A DNA stretch of 64,000 nt from Leifsonia shinshuensis (GTDB taxonomy: Bacteria > Actinomycetota > Actinomycetes > Actinomycetales > Microbacteriaceae): contig NZ_JAVDVK010000001.1 in NCBI RefSeq assembly GCF_031456835.1, positions 1,054,001 through 1,118,000 on the forward strand, given 5' to 3'. Each line of letters opens with the position of its first letter. Position 1 is the first letter of the stretch. A program made the translations under genes and the position numbers. This document shows positions 39,878-48,680 of this stretch, one piece after another. The notes below the pieces were generated by a model. It made no database searches. It was not told where the DNA came from and was given only the letters and a program-made list of their open reading frames with translations.

Positions 39878-40497
39878 CGCGCTCCCTGCGGAGCCGCGGG
39901 ACCGAGCCGGGCCAGGGTCAGGCGGAGGAGGGTCTGGACGCTGTCGCGCTGAGCCTCGTCGGTGTCCGCGACGACATCCGCCACCGCCTCCGCCGCGACG
40001 CGCTCCGGCCAGCCCAGGCCGACCAGGGCGACGAGCACGCTGTCGGAGACGGACGACGGCGCCCGCGTGGTCTTCGCGACCGGTACCGGGCGGCGCACCG
40101 CCGCCAGCTTGCCGGTGAGGGAGACGACGATCAGCTTGGCCGTCTTGGGCCCGATTCCGGACACCTTGCGGAAGGGAGCGTCGTCGTCCGCCGTCACGGC
40201 GGCGGCGATGTCGTTCGGTGAGAGCACCGAGAGCACGCCGATCGCGGACTTGGGGCCGACTCCCGAGACGCCGTTGAGGAGCTCGAAGACCTCCAGCTGC
40301 TCGCGGTCGGCGAAGCCGAAGAGCTGCAGCGCATCCTCCCGCACGATCAGGGAGGTGTGGAGGAACGCCTCCTCGCCCACCCGCAGGGAGAGCACATGGT
40401 CGGGGGTGAGCTGCACGGCGAAGCCGACGCCGCCCACCTCGATGACAGCGGTTCCGCCGCTCGCCGAGAGCACGGTACCGCGGAGGGAGGAGATCAC
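39874..40497 (-). CDS. ruvA: Holliday junction branch-migration protein RuvA
   Basis: Forms the tetramer that holds the four-way junction for RuvB. The 207 residues contain [29 protein letters not shown] (OB-fold), two helix-hairpin-helix motifs ([18 protein letters not shown] and [19 protein letters not shown]), and the flexible C-terminal domain III with [15 protein letters not shown]. The start forms an ATGA overlap with ruvC; ruvC-ruvA-ruvB is one operon. Confidence 0.98.
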   Translation of the reverse strand: MISSLRGTVLSASGGTAVIEVGGVGFAVQLTPDHVLSLRVGEEAFLHTSLIVREDALQLFGFADREQLEVFELLNGVSGVGPKSAIGVLSVLSPNDIAAAVTADDDAPFRKVSGIGPKTAKLIVVSLTGKLAAVRRPVPVAKTTRAPSSVSDSVLVALVGLGWPERVAAEAVADVVADTDEAQRDSVQTLLRLTLARLGPAAPQGAR

Positions 40498-41087
40498 CGT
40501 GCCAGCCTACGGGGAGCCGCCGACGCCCGGGTGGAGCGCTCCGCGGCGCGCCACGCGGCCTGCGCCGGGGTCAGCCCGCCTGCCGCTCCCCCGGCATCCG
40601 CGGCGACCGGTCCGCCGCGCCAGGCGTGGCAGATCGCGATGGCCAGCGCATCCGCGGCATCCGCCGGCTTGGGCGCCTCGTCCAGACCCAGGATGCGCGC
40701 GACCATCGCCTGCACCTGCTTCTTGTCGGCGGACCCGTACCCGGTGACCGCGGCCTTCACCTCGCTCGGAGTGTGGAGCCCTACGGGGAGGCCGCGCTTC
40801 GCCGCCGCATGCAGGGCGACGCCGCTGACCTGGGCGGTCCCCATCACCGTGCGGAGGTTGTGCTGGGCGAACACGCGCTCGATCGCGACCACGGCCGGGC
40901 CGTGCTCGTCGATCAGGCGCTCGATGCCCGTCCCGACGGCAAGCAGCCGCTCCTCCAGGGGCATGCCGGGAGGCGTGCGGATGACGGCGACCTCGACGAG
41001 CGCCGCGCGGCGGTCGGGACGCACATCCACGATTCCGACGCCGCAGCGCGTGAGACCCGGGTCGATGCCGAGCACCCGGATCGTCAC
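40494..41087 (-). CDS. ruvC: Holliday junction resolvase RuvC
   Basis: Endonuclease that cuts the junction; 197 residues. The first catalytic Asp is Asp9 in [15 protein letters not shown], and the others follow in [18 protein letters not shown] and in the C-terminal [13 protein letters not shown]. The last 20 residues are a basic Arg/Ala tail. It lies 9 bp after yebC. Confidence 0.97.
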   Translation of the reverse strand: MTIRVLGIDPGLTRCGVGIVDVRPDRRAALVEVAVIRTPPGMPLEERLLAVGTGIERLIDEHGPAVVAIERVFAQHNLRTVMGTAQVSGVALHAAAKRGLPVGLHTPSEVKAAVTGYGSADKKQVQAMVARILGLDEAPKPADAADALAIAICHAWRGGPVAADAGGAAGGLTPAQAAWRAAERSTRASAAPRRLAR

Positions 41088-41096
41088 GGTCGCGGC

Positions 41097-41861
41097 CTAC
41101 TCGTCGTCTTCGTCGAGCTGCGCCTGCACCTCAGGGCTGATGTCGAGGTTGGTGTACACGTTCTGCACGTCGTCGGAGTCCTCGAGGGCGTCGATGAGGC
41201 GGAAGACCTTGCGGGCGACCTCCGCGTCGGCCTCGACGTTCACCGTCGCGACGAACTCGGCGTCGGCGGAGTCGTAGTCGATGCCCGCATCCTGCAGTGC
41301 CGTGCGCGCGGCGACCAGGTCGGACGCCTCGGTCAGCACCTCGAAGCTCTCACCGCGGTCGGTGACCTCCTCGGCGCCGGCGTCGAGGACCGCCGCGAGC
41401 ACCGTGTCCTCGTCGACGCCGTCGGCGTGCGGGACGACGATGACGCCCTTGCGGTGGAAGTTGTACGCGACGCTGCCCGGGTCGGCCATGGTGCCGCCGT
41501 TGCGGGTCATCGCGGTGCGCACCTCGGCCGCGGCGCGGTTCTTGTTCTCGGTGAGGCACTCGATGAGCAGGGCGACACCGCCGGGGCCGTAGCCCTCGTA
41601 CATGATCGTCGTGTAGTCGATCGACTCACCGGTGAGCCCGGCGCCGCGCTTGATCGCGCGGTCGATGTTGTCGTTGGGGACCGAGGTCTTCTTGGCCTTC
41701 TGCACCGCATCCACGAGCGTCGGGTTGCCGGACAGGTCGGCGCCGCCGGTCTTCGCCGCCACCTCGATGTTCTTGATGAGCTTGGCGAAGGACTTCGCGC
41801 GGCGGGCGTCGATCACCGCCTTCTTGTGCTTGGTCGTTGCCCACTTGGAATGCCCGGACAC
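41097..41861 (-). CDS. yebC: YebC/PmpR family protein
   Basis: A 254-residue cytoplasmic protein; some members are transcription regulators, and recent work on others points to helping ribosomes at proline-rich stretches. It starts [48 protein letters not shown], the diagnostic N terminus. The three domains are intact and the C-terminus is acidic (DEDDE). The GTG is preceded by GAGGGAG. The gene heads a run with ruvCAB, an order seen in M. tuberculosis too. Confidence 0.96.
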   Translation of the reverse strand: MSGHSKWATTKHKKAVIDARRAKSFAKLIKNIEVAAKTGGADLSGNPTLVDAVQKAKKTSVPNDNIDRAIKRGAGLTGESIDYTTIMYEGYGPGGVALLIECLTENKNRAAAEVRTAMTRNGGTMADPGSVAYNFHRKGVIVVPHADGVDEDTVLAAVLDAGAEEVTDRGESFEVLTEASDLVAARTALQDAGIDYDSADAEFVATVNVEADAEVARKVFRLIDALEDSDDVQNVYTNLDISPEVQAQLDEDDE

Positions 41862-41895
41862 TGCTGCTCCCTCGGATCACTTTCTGAACCCGTCC

Positions 41896-41901
41896 ATAAT
41901 A
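41896..41901 (-). promoter_or_regulatory. Candidate -10 box for yebC-ruvCAB
   Basis: TATTAT on the minus strand, 34 bp before the yebC start. It would give a leader of about 28 nt. No clear -35 is present. Confidence 0.35.
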
Positions 41902-41939
41902 GGCCCTCGCCAGCGCTCGGCCCGGGACGACGCGGCGGC

Positions 41940-43589
41940 TCAGCGCACCGCCAACGCCCGGTGCACCGACGCCACGGCGCTCGCGCCCTCGCCCACGGCG
42001 GCGGCGATCCGCTTCATCGAGCCGTGACGCACGTCGCCCGCGGCGAAGACCCGGGGCAGGCTCGTCTCGAACGGCAGCGGGCCGCGGCCGCCGTCCGCGG
42101 GAGCGGGCAGGTCGACGTCGGTGAGGAGGAATCCGCTCGCGTCGACGGCCGCCCCGGAGAGCCAGGACGCACCGGGTTCCGCACCGACGAAGCAGAAGAG
42201 CGCGGCGGCGGTGACGCGCTCCGTCTCGCCGGTCGCCGAGGAGGTGATGGTGACCTCCTCCAGCTGCTCGCCGCCGTGAAGTCCGGTGACGTCGGAGGAG
42301 ACGTGCACCCGGATCCGCTCGTGCGCGACCACCCGGTCGACCAGGTAGGTGGACATCTTCGCCTCGATGGACGCGCCGCGCACGACGAGCGCGACGTCGC
42401 CGCCGAGCCCGGCGAGGTACAGGGCGGCCTGCCCGGCCGAGTTCGCGCCGCCGACGACGACCGACGGGCGCCGCGCGACCGTCCGCGCCTCCAGCTCCGT
42501 CGTGGCGAAGAAGATGCTGCCGCCCTCGAACTCCGCCCAGTTCTCCAGCGGCAGCCTCCGGTAGCGGGCGCCGGTCGCGACGACGACCGAGCGGGCGCGG
42601 ATGCTGTCGCCGTCGCCGAGTTCGAGCACGATCCTGTCCTCCTCGTGGCGCAGCTCGACGACGTCGGCGGGTGCGGACAGGCGGACGCCGAACTTGAGCG
42701 CCTGGATGAGTCCCAGCTCGGTCAGCTCGGCGCCGGAGAGGCCCGAGGGGAAGCCCAGGTAGTTCTCGATGCGGGAGCTGGCGGCGGCCTGGCCGCCCGG
42801 GGCGAGCGCGTCGAGCACGAGGGTGCTGAGACCCTCGGAGGCGCCGTAGATGCCCGCAGCGAGGCCGGCCGGCCCGGCCCCGACCACGACCAGGTCGAAC
42901 GAGTCGCCGTCCCGGTAGCGGAAGGCGAGCCCCACGGTCTCGGCGAGCTGGCGGGGCGTCGCGTTCGGCAGCGCGGTGCCCCGGGTCAGGACGAGCGGAA
43001 GGTCGGCCTCAGTGTGGCCCGCCTCGGCCAGCGCCGCGCGGCCCACGTCCGTCCCCACGTCGATCCAGCGGTGCGGCAGCTCCATGCGCGCGGCGTAGCG
43101 GCGCAGGGCGAGCGCGCCCGCGCTGCCTTCCCGGCCGAAGAGCTCGAGGGTGCGGTCCGCCGCGGCCATCAGCAGCCTCCGGCGGGCCCGGAACGCTTCG
43201 AGCAGGGTCTCCGAGAGCCCCGCATCCGTCGCCATGATCTGCTTGAACAGCGCGTTCGGGATGCGCAGCACCCGCCCCGGCTCGGTGATCAGCGCCGTGA
43301 GCAGCGACGCCTGGCCGGTGAGCATGCTCAGTTCGCCGAGGAACTCCCCCGCCTGCCACTGCGCGACCGTCCGCGCGCGCGACCCGATCGTCGCCTCCCG
43401 GATGATGTCCACCCGGCCGGCCTCCATCACGAAGAAGTCGAGGTTCTCGTCACCCGCGCGGAACAGCGTGTCCCCCGCGGCGACCTCCTCGGTCATCCCG
43501 AGAGAACGCAGGCGGTCGAGGGACTCCCGGTCGAGCACCGGGTTGGCGGCGCTTCCGACCGGGACACGGAAGGGCGGACGGTCGGTCAT
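41940..43589 (-). CDS. Cyclic-nucleotide-domain / thioredoxin-reductase-like FAD oxidoreductase fusion, no CxxC
   Basis: A 549-residue three-part protein. About 20-140 is a Crp-like cyclic-nucleotide-binding domain (GDTLFRAGDENLDFFVMEAG, GEFLGELSML). About 155-221 resembles a glutaredoxin/thioredoxin-fold domain with no Cys pair. About 228-549 is a thioredoxin-reductase-type flavoprotein with GAGPAG at 237-242 for FAD and GGANSAGQAA at 380-389 for NAD(P)H. The redox-active CxxC that lies before the NAD(P)H loop in thioredoxin reductase is missing; the local sequence is EGGSIFFATTE. The only Cys is in the FCFVG segment. Similar domain sets exist in other actinobacteria with unknown substrate. 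A TAGGAT box lies at 43629-43634. Confidence 0.87.
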   Translation of the reverse strand: MTDRPPFRVPVGSAANPVLDRESLDRLRSLGMTEEVAAGDTLFRAGDENLDFFVMEAGRVDIIREATIGSRARTVAQWQAGEFLGELSMLTGQASLLTALITEPGRVLRIPNALFKQIMATDAGLSETLLEAFRARRRLLMAAADRTLELFGREGSAGALALRRYAARMELPHRWIDVGTDVGRAALAEAGHTEADLPLVLTRGTALPNATPRQLAETVGLAFRYRDGDSFDLVVVGAGPAGLAAGIYGASEGLSTLVLDALAPGGQAAASSRIENYLGFPSGLSGAELTELGLIQALKFGVRLSAPADVVELRHEEDRIVLELGDGDSIRARSVVVATGARYRRLPLENWAEFEGGSIFFATTELEARTVARRPSVVVGGANSAGQAALYLAGLGGDVALVVRGASIEAKMSTYLVDRVVAHERIRVHVSSDVTGLHGGEQLEEVTITSSATGETERVTAAALFCFVGAEPGASWLSGAAVDASGFLLTDVDLPAPADGGRGPLPFETSLPRVFAAGDVRHGSMKRIAAAVGEGASAVASVHRALAVR

Positions 43590-43685
43590 GCGGTCCTCGC
43601 AGGCTCGGGTGACTAGGGACTCGCCGCGATCCTAGGGTCGCGGCGGCCCGGCGCGCCATGCCCCTCGCGTCTCAGCGGGCGGCCG

Positions 43686-44201
43686 CTAGTCGCCGGCGAC
43701 CAGGCCCGCGTCGGCGATGATCCGCTCGGCGACCTGCTCGGCCGTCGCCTCGGGCCCGATCAGCTGCTCGACCGGCCGGCCGTCGTGATCGCGGAGCAGG
43801 TCGTCGCCGGGCCACCAGCGCCGGAGCTCGTCCTCGCCGAACGAACCCGCCTTCTCCCGGGTCGCGTGGCGGGCCACCGTCTCCTCGAAGGGGAGGCGGA
43901 AGCGGTACAGCCACGACGACACACCGGGGATGCCGCGGAGTCCTTCGATCACGGCACCGTAGCGCTCGGACGAGAGGATGCCCTCGACGAGCACGGCGGG
44001 AGCGGTCCGCAGCGCCGCGCGGGCCAGCGCATCCAACGCATCCGCGCTGGTGCCGTCGTCCGTGGCCCGGAGCCCGAGGACGACGCGACCCAGGTAGTCC
44101 TGCTCCACCAGCGCGATGCCGGTGCCGAGCCGCTGCCGGAGCAGGGCCGCGACCGTCGACTTGCCCGAACCGGAGGCGCCGCGGAGAACGATCAGCTTCA
44201 C
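43686..44201 (-). CDS. P-loop kinase of unknown substrate, third gene of the pdxST unit
   Basis: A 171-residue protein with Walker A GASGSGKST at 8-16 and a nucleoside-kinase or zeta-toxin-like layout. VEQDYLGRVVLG holds an acidic residue after strand 2, VLVEGILSSERYG is at strand 3, and RHATREKAGSFGEDELRRWW is a basic/acidic lid. It lies 9 bp after pdxT. The last step of the B6 pathway does not need a kinase in organisms with PdxST, so it may be unrelated. No partner antitoxin gene is seen, which argues against a zeta toxin. Confidence 0.75.
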   Translation of the reverse strand: MKLIVLRGASGSGKSTVAALLRQRLGTGIALVEQDYLGRVVLGLRATDDGTSADALDALARAALRTAPAVLVEGILSSERYGAVIEGLRGIPGVSSWLYRFRLPFEETVARHATREKAGSFGEDELRRWWPGDDLLRDHDGRPVEQLIGPEATAEQVAERIIADAGLVAGD

Positions 44202-44210
44202 GCCGCGCCC

Positions 44211-44822
44211 CTACGCCGCGCTCAGCGCCGCGTCGCGCACCTTCGACAGGAAGTACTCGTGGAAGCGCGTGTCGCCGGTGATCTCGGGGTGGAAGGACGT
44301 TCCGAGCAGGTTGCCCTGCTCGACCGCCACCACCCGGCCGTCGCCGACGCGGGCCAGGGCCGTCGCCTTCTCGCCGACGCTCTCCACGATCGGGGCGCGG
44401 ATGAACACCGCGTGCATGGGCGCGTCCCCCACCGCCGGGATGTCGAGGTCGGTCTCGAACGAGTCCACCTGAGAGCCGAACGCATTGCGCCGCACCGCCA
44501 CATCCAGGCCGCCCAGCGTCTGCTGACCGGCGATGCCGTCGAGCACACGGTCGGCGAGCAAGATCAGCCCGGCGCACGTGCCGTACACCGGCAGACCGCC
44601 CGCGATCGCCTCGCGCAGCGGCCCGGCGAGACCGAACGAGCGCGAGAGCTTGTCCATCACGCTCGACTCGCCGCCCGGGATGACCAGGCCGCCGATCTCA
44701 TCCAGCTCGGCGGGCCGGCGGACGGGGACGGCGTCGGCGCCCAGACCGCGCAGGACCGCGAGGTGCTCGCGGAAGTCGCCCTGCAGCGCGAGGACGCCGA
44801 CCCGCGGGCCGTTACCAGCCAC
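44211..44822 (-). CDS. pdxT: Pyridoxal 5'-phosphate synthase glutaminase subunit PdxT
   Basis: Releases ammonia from glutamine for PdxS. The 203 residues contain [28 protein letters not shown], the nucleophile Cys83 in [10 protein letters not shown], and the His-Glu of SFHPEITGD near 170. It overlaps the pdxS stop by 11 bp, so the two subunits are coupled. Confidence 0.97.
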   Translation of the reverse strand: MAGNGPRVGVLALQGDFREHLAVLRGLGADAVPVRRPAELDEIGGLVIPGGESSVMDKLSRSFGLAGPLREAIAGGLPVYGTCAGLILLADRVLDGIAGQQTLGGLDVAVRRNAFGSQVDSFETDLDIPAVGDAPMHAVFIRAPIVESVGEKATALARVGDGRVVAVEQGNLLGTSFHPEITGDTRFHEYFLSKVRDAALSAA

Positions 44823-45711
44823 GCTCGGCGAGGCGGTGCGGGGCGGGCAGGTCTGCGACGTTGATGCCCACCATGGCCTCCCCGAGTCCGCGGGAGACCT
44901 CGGCGATGACGCTCGGGTCGTCGTAGAAGGTGGTGGCCTTCACGATCGCGGCGGCGCGCTGCTCCGGGTTGCCCGACTTGAAGATGCCGGAGCCGACGAA
45001 CACGCCGTCCGCGCCCAGCTGCATCATCATCGCCGCGTCGGCCGGGGTGGCGACACCGCCGGCGGTGAAGAGCACGACCGGGAGCTTGCCCGTCTCGGCG
45101 ATCTCACGCACCAGCTCGTACGGCGCCTGCAGCTCCTTCGCGGCGACGTACAGCTCGTCCTTGGTCATCGACTTCAGGGCGTTGATCTCCGAGGTGATCT
45201 TGCGGATGTGCTTGGTCGCCTCGGAGACGTCGCCGGTGCCGGCCTCGCCCTTCGAGCGGATCATCGCCGCGCCCTCGTTGATGCGGCGCAGCGCCTCACC
45301 GAGGTTGGTGGCGCCGCACACGAACGGGACGGTGAAGCGCCACTTGTCGATGTGGTTCACGTAGTCGGCGGGCGACAGCACCTCCGACTCGTCGATGTAG
45401 TCCACGTCGAGCGCCTGCAGCACCTGCGCCTCGACGAAGTGGCCGATGCGGGCCTTCGCCATGACCGGGATGGACACCTCGGCGATGATGGCCTCGATGA
45501 GGTCCGGGTCGCTCATCCGGGCCACGCCGCCCTGGGCGCGGATGTCGGCGGGCACGCGCTCCAGCGCCATGACGGCGACCGCGCCGGCGTCCTCGGCGAT
45601 GCGAGCCTGCTCGGGGGTGACGACGTCCATGATGACGCCGCCCTTCAGCATCTCGGCGAGGCCGCGCTTGACCCGGCTCGATCCGAACGTGCCCTGCTCG
45701 CTGTCTGTCAT
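44812..45711 (-). CDS. pdxS: Pyridoxal 5'-phosphate synthase subunit PdxS
   Basis: Makes PLP from ribose 5-phosphate, glyceraldehyde 3-phosphate and ammonia. The 299 residues have [56 protein letters not shown], nearly invariant in the family, and the C-terminal [36 protein letters not shown]. The start could be the ATG at 45714 (MMTDS) or 45711; the latter is better spaced from the GAGAGG. It is divergent from the MocR-type regulator, 91 bp away. Confidence 0.98.
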   Translation of the reverse strand: MTDSEQGTFGSSRVKRGLAEMLKGGVIMDVVTPEQARIAEDAGAVAVMALERVPADIRAQGGVARMSDPDLIEAIIAEVSIPVMAKARIGHFVEAQVLQALDVDYIDESEVLSPADYVNHIDKWRFTVPFVCGATNLGEALRRINEGAAMIRSKGEAGTGDVSEATKHIRKITSEINALKSMTKDELYVAAKELQAPYELVREIAETGKLPVVLFTAGGVATPADAAMMMQLGADGVFVGSGIFKSGNPEQRAAAIVKATTFYDDPSVIAEVSRGLGEAMVGINVADLPAPHRLAERGW

Positions 45712-45731
45712 CATCGCCCTCTCGTCGTACA

Positions 45732-45742
45732 AAAACGGTTTT
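45732..45742. promoter_or_regulatory. Palindrome AAAAC-G-GTTTT between pdxS and the MocR regulator
   Basis: A short AT-rich palindrome lies in the divergent gap, 18-20 bp before the pdxS start. It is a candidate operator for the adjacent MocR regulator, which would be expected to control pdxST. A -10-like TAGACT at 45781-45786 can serve the regulator gene. Only the palindrome itself is seen; binding is inferred. Confidence 0.3.
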
Positions 45743-45802
45743 GGCCTATGCCGAACGATAGCATCCTCGCCGCGGCTCGCTAGACTCGCAAGCCGGAGGG
45801 AC

Positions 45803-47113
45803 ATGGACGAGCAGACCATCACGGGCAGCACCGCGTCCGAGATCGCGGCGAGCGTGCGCGCGCTGCACGAGCGGGGCGCCCTGCGGACCGGGGATGCGCT
45901 CCCGCCCGTCCGCGAGCTCGCCGCCCAGCTCGGAGTGAACCGCAACACCGCCGTCGCCGCGTACCGCCTGCTCGCGCAGGCCGGCGTCGTGACCGCCCGC
46001 GGCCGGGCCGGGACCGTCGTCGCCGGGGTGACCGCCGTCGCCCAGGAGGGCTACGCGCCCGACAGCGTGCTTCGCGACATCGGGACGGGGAACCCGGACC
46101 CGCGACGCATCCCGGACCTCTCCGGCGCACTCGCGACCGCCGTCGGGCGCCCCGTGCTCTACGGCGAGCCCGTCATCGACCCGGCCCTGGAGGAGCGCGC
46201 CCTCGCCTGGGTCAGCGCCGACCTTCCCGGCCGCCCCGTGCGCATCACCGTCACCAACGGCGCGGTGGATGCGGTGGAGCGGCTGCTCGCGCAGGCCCTG
46301 CTGCGCGACGACGCCGTCGCGCTCGAGGACCCGTGCTTCCTGGCGAGCATCCACACCGTCCGGCTGGGCGGCTACCGAGCGGTGCCGGTGCCCGTCGATG
46401 CGGAGGGCATGACCGTCGACGGTCTGCGTGCCGCGCTCGAGTCCGGCGTGCGCGCCGTCATCTGCACGCCGCGGGCGCAGAACCCCACCGGCGCGACGCT
46501 CTCCCCCGCTCGCGCCGCGGCCCTGCGGGCCGTGCTGGCCGAGCATCCGTACGTCCTGGTGATCGAGGACGACCACTTCTCGATGCTGTCCCAGCGGCCC
46601 TACGAGACGCTGATCGGGCCCGAGCACCGGCGGTACGCCCTGGTCCGCTCGGTCTCGAAGTCGCTCGGACCCGACATGTGCCTCGCCGTCGCGGCCACCG
46701 ACCCGGAGACGGCGGACCGCCTCGCGATGCGGCTGAGCCCCGGCACGACGTGGGTCAGCCACATCCTGCAGCGACTGGTGCTCGCCCAGCTGACCGACGA
46801 GGCGGTGCTGGCGGAGGTCGCCGCCGCCGGCCGGCACTACGCGGAACGGAACGCCGCCTTCGCCGCCCGGCTGACCGAGCGCGGCCTGCCCACCCAGGCC
46901 CGCGACGGGCTCAACCTCTGGGTCCGCCTGCCGGTCGAGGCGAAGGTGGTCGCCGACCGGCTGATGCGCCGCGGCTGGCTCGCGCGCACCGGCGACGAGT
47001 TCGTGCTGGGCGAGCGTCTCTCCCCCTCGCACCACCTCCGTCTCACGGTGCACGACCTCGAAGACGACGACGCCGCGCGCCTGATCGACGACCTGGTGGA
47101 CGCCGCCCGCTGA
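45803..47113 (+). CDS. pdxR: MocR/GntR-type regulator with aminotransferase domain (probable PdxR)
   Basis: A 436-residue regulator: winged helix-turn-helix (about 8-75, with [39 protein letters not shown]) joined to a type I aminotransferase-like PLP-sensing domain (about 95-430) with the PLP-binding Lys in [11 protein letters not shown] and the usual TPRAQNPTG. The PLP domain senses vitamin B6 in known PdxR proteins. It is divergent from pdxST and 44 bp before pdxY, so it most likely controls both. The ATG follows CCGGAGGGAC. Role is inferred from family and position. Confidence 0.88.
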   Translation: MDEQTITGSTASEIAASVRALHERGALRTGDALPPVRELAAQLGVNRNTAVAAYRLLAQAGVVTARGRAGTVVAGVTAVAQEGYAPDSVLRDIGTGNPDPRRIPDLSGALATAVGRPVLYGEPVIDPALEERALAWVSADLPGRPVRITVTNGAVDAVERLLAQALLRDDAVALEDPCFLASIHTVRLGGYRAVPVPVDAEGMTVDGLRAALESGVRAVICTPRAQNPTGATLSPARAAALRAVLAEHPYVLVIEDDHFSMLSQRPYETLIGPEHRRYALVRSVSKSLGPDMCLAVAATDPETADRLAMRLSPGTTWVSHILQRLVLAQLTDEAVLAEVAAAGRHYAERNAAFAARLTERGLPTQARDGLNLWVRLPVEAKVVADRLMRRGWLARTGDEFVLGERLSPSHHLRLTVHDLEDDDAARLIDDLVDAAR

Positions 47114-47157
47114 CGGTCGCGGCAGGACCCGCTCGTGCGAGGTGAGAGGATCGAAGG

Positions 47158-48009
47158 ATGAAGATCCTCTCGATCCAGTCCGCGGTCGCCTACGGTCACG
47201 TCGGCAACTCCGCCGCCGTGTTCCCGCTCCAGCGCATCGGCGTCGAGGTGCTGCCGGTCTACACCGTCAACTTCTCCAACCACACCGGCTACGGCGCGTG
47301 GCGCGGCCCGCTGATCTCGCCGGACGACGTCCGCGACGTGATCACCGGCATCGAGGAGCGCGGCGTGCTCGGCGAGATCGACGCGGTGCTCTCCGGCTAC
47401 CAGGGCAGCGAGGGCATCGGCGACGTCATCGTCGACGCGGTGGCGCGCGTGAAGGCGGCCAACCCGGACGCCGTGTACGCCTGCGACCCGGTCATGGGCA
47501 ACGCGAAGTCCGGCTGCTTCGTCGCCCCGGCCATCCCGGTGCTGCTCCGCGAGCGTGTCGTCCCCGTCGCCGACATCATCACGCCGAACCAGTTCGAGCT
47601 CGGGTTCCTCACCGAGACGTCGCCGGACACGCTCGAGTCGACCCTGGAGTCGGTGGATGCGGCCCGCGCGATGGGCCCGCGCACGGTCCTCGTGACCAGC
47701 GTCGAGCGCCCGGATGCGCCGGCCGACACGATCGAGATGCTGGCCGTCGACGACGCGGGCGCGTGGATCGTGCAGACGCCGCGCCTCCCGATGAAGGCGA
47801 ACGGCTCGGGCGACGTCACGGCCGCGCTGTTCACGGCGCACTACGTGCGCACCGGCGACGCCGAGCTGGCGCTGCGGAAGACGGTCTCGAGCGTCTTCGA
47901 CCTGCTGACGCGCACCCTGGAGTCGGGCGAGCGCGAACTCAAGCTCGTCGAGTCGCAGGACTCCTACGCCAACCCCCGCGAGCAGTTCCCCGTCACCCGG
48001 GTGCGCTGA
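47158..48009 (+). CDS. pdxY: Pyridoxal kinase PdxY
   Basis: Salvage kinase that phosphorylates pyridoxal. The 283 residues have ribokinase-family features: QSAVAYGHVGNSAAVFPLQRIGVEV at 7-31, YACDPVMGN, ITPNQFELGFLT, and the anion hole MKANGSGDVTAALF near 212-225. A Shine-Dalgarno GAGGATCGAAGG precedes the ATG. It follows the regulator in the same direction, so de novo synthesis (pdxST), salvage (pdxY) and the regulator form one block. Confidence 0.94.
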   Translation: MKILSIQSAVAYGHVGNSAAVFPLQRIGVEVLPVYTVNFSNHTGYGAWRGPLISPDDVRDVITGIEERGVLGEIDAVLSGYQGSEGIGDVIVDAVARVKAANPDAVYACDPVMGNAKSGCFVAPAIPVLLRERVVPVADIITPNQFELGFLTETSPDTLESTLESVDAARAMGPRTVLVTSVERPDAPADTIEMLAVDDAGAWIVQTPRLPMKANGSGDVTAALFTAHYVRTGDAELALRKTVSSVFDLLTRTLESGERELKLVESQDSYANPREQFPVTRVR

Positions 48010-48022
48010 CCCGCTCCCCCTC

Positions 48023-48085
48023 CATCGCTTCCTCAGTTGATCCGGTTTTCGACGGCGTGTCGGCGGATCAACTGAGGAAGCGATG
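48023..48085. repeat. Perfect 22-bp palindrome with 19-base loop between pdxY and the HIT gene
   Basis: Arms at 48023-48044 and 48064-48085 are exact reverse complements (part: TCGCTTCCTCAGTTGATCCG). It fills the gap between two convergent genes, 13 bp after the pdxY stop and 1 bp before the HIT stop, so it can serve as a two-way terminator. The arm sequence differs from that of the 15.4-kb palindrome, but the architecture (21-22-bp arms, 15-19-base loop) is the same. Confidence 0.85.
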
Positions 48086-48086
48086 A

Positions 48087-48680
48087 TCAGGGGTGGGGCC
48101 AGGCGTTCGCCAGGGACGCGCGGACCTCGCCGAGGAGCTGGGGCAGGGCCTTCGTGCGGGCGATGATCGGGAAGAAGTTCGCATCCTGCGCCCACCGCGG
48201 CACGATGTGCTGGTGGAGGTGGGCCGAGATGCCGGCGCCGGCGACGGCGCCCTGGTTCATGCCGATGTTGAAGCCGTCGTTGTGCGACACCTCGCGGATG
48301 ACGCGCATCGCGGTCTGGGTGATGCTGCCGATCTCGGCGACCTCCTCCGGGGTCGCCTCGTCGTACATCGCGATGTGCCGGTACGGGCACACCAGCAGGT
48401 GGCCGCTGTTGTACGGGAACAGGTTGAGCAGCGCGTACGCGTACTTGCCGCGGGCGACGATCAGCGCATCCTCGTCGCTCATGCTCGGTGCGACGCAGAA
48501 CGGGCAGTCGTCGTGACCGGGGTCGCCCTGCTGGATGTAGACCATGCGGTGCGGGGTCCACAACCGCTGGAACTCGTCCGGGACACCGACGAGGTACGAC
48601 GGGTCGTCGACGCGGACGGGACCGTCGTCCCCGCCCGTGCCGGCGCCCTCGTCGTACGAGCCGAGGTTCAGGCGGGCCAT
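48087..48680 (-). CDS. HIT-family Ap4A hydrolase/phosphorylase
   Basis: A 197-residue HIT protein. The catalytic histidine triad is [10 protein letters not shown] near 154-163, and [11 protein letters not shown] and [13 protein letters not shown] are the other family blocks. CxxC (CPFC) near 60 may bind metal. It overlaps the thrS end by 13 bp. In M. tuberculosis the same pair exists (Rv2614c thrS, Rv2613c Ap4A phosphorylase), and threonyl-tRNA synthetase can make Ap4A, which this enzyme would remove. The acidic N-terminal 40 residues are low complexity. Confidence 0.92.
   Translation of the reverse strand: MARLNLGSYDEGAGTGGDDGPVRVDDPSYLVGVPDEFQRLWTPHRMVYIQQGDPGHDDCPFCVAPSMSDEDALIVARGKYAYALLNLFPYNSGHLLVCPYRHIAMYDEATPEEVAEIGSITQTAMRVIREVSHNDGFNIGMNQGAVAGAGISAHLHQHIVPRWAQDANFFPIIARTKALPQLLGEVRASLANAWPHP

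Noticed and set aside
43686..44201. Zeta-type toxin reading of the P-loop kinase
   Set aside because: No antitoxin gene lies next to it, and the position directly after pdxT fits a metabolic kinase better.
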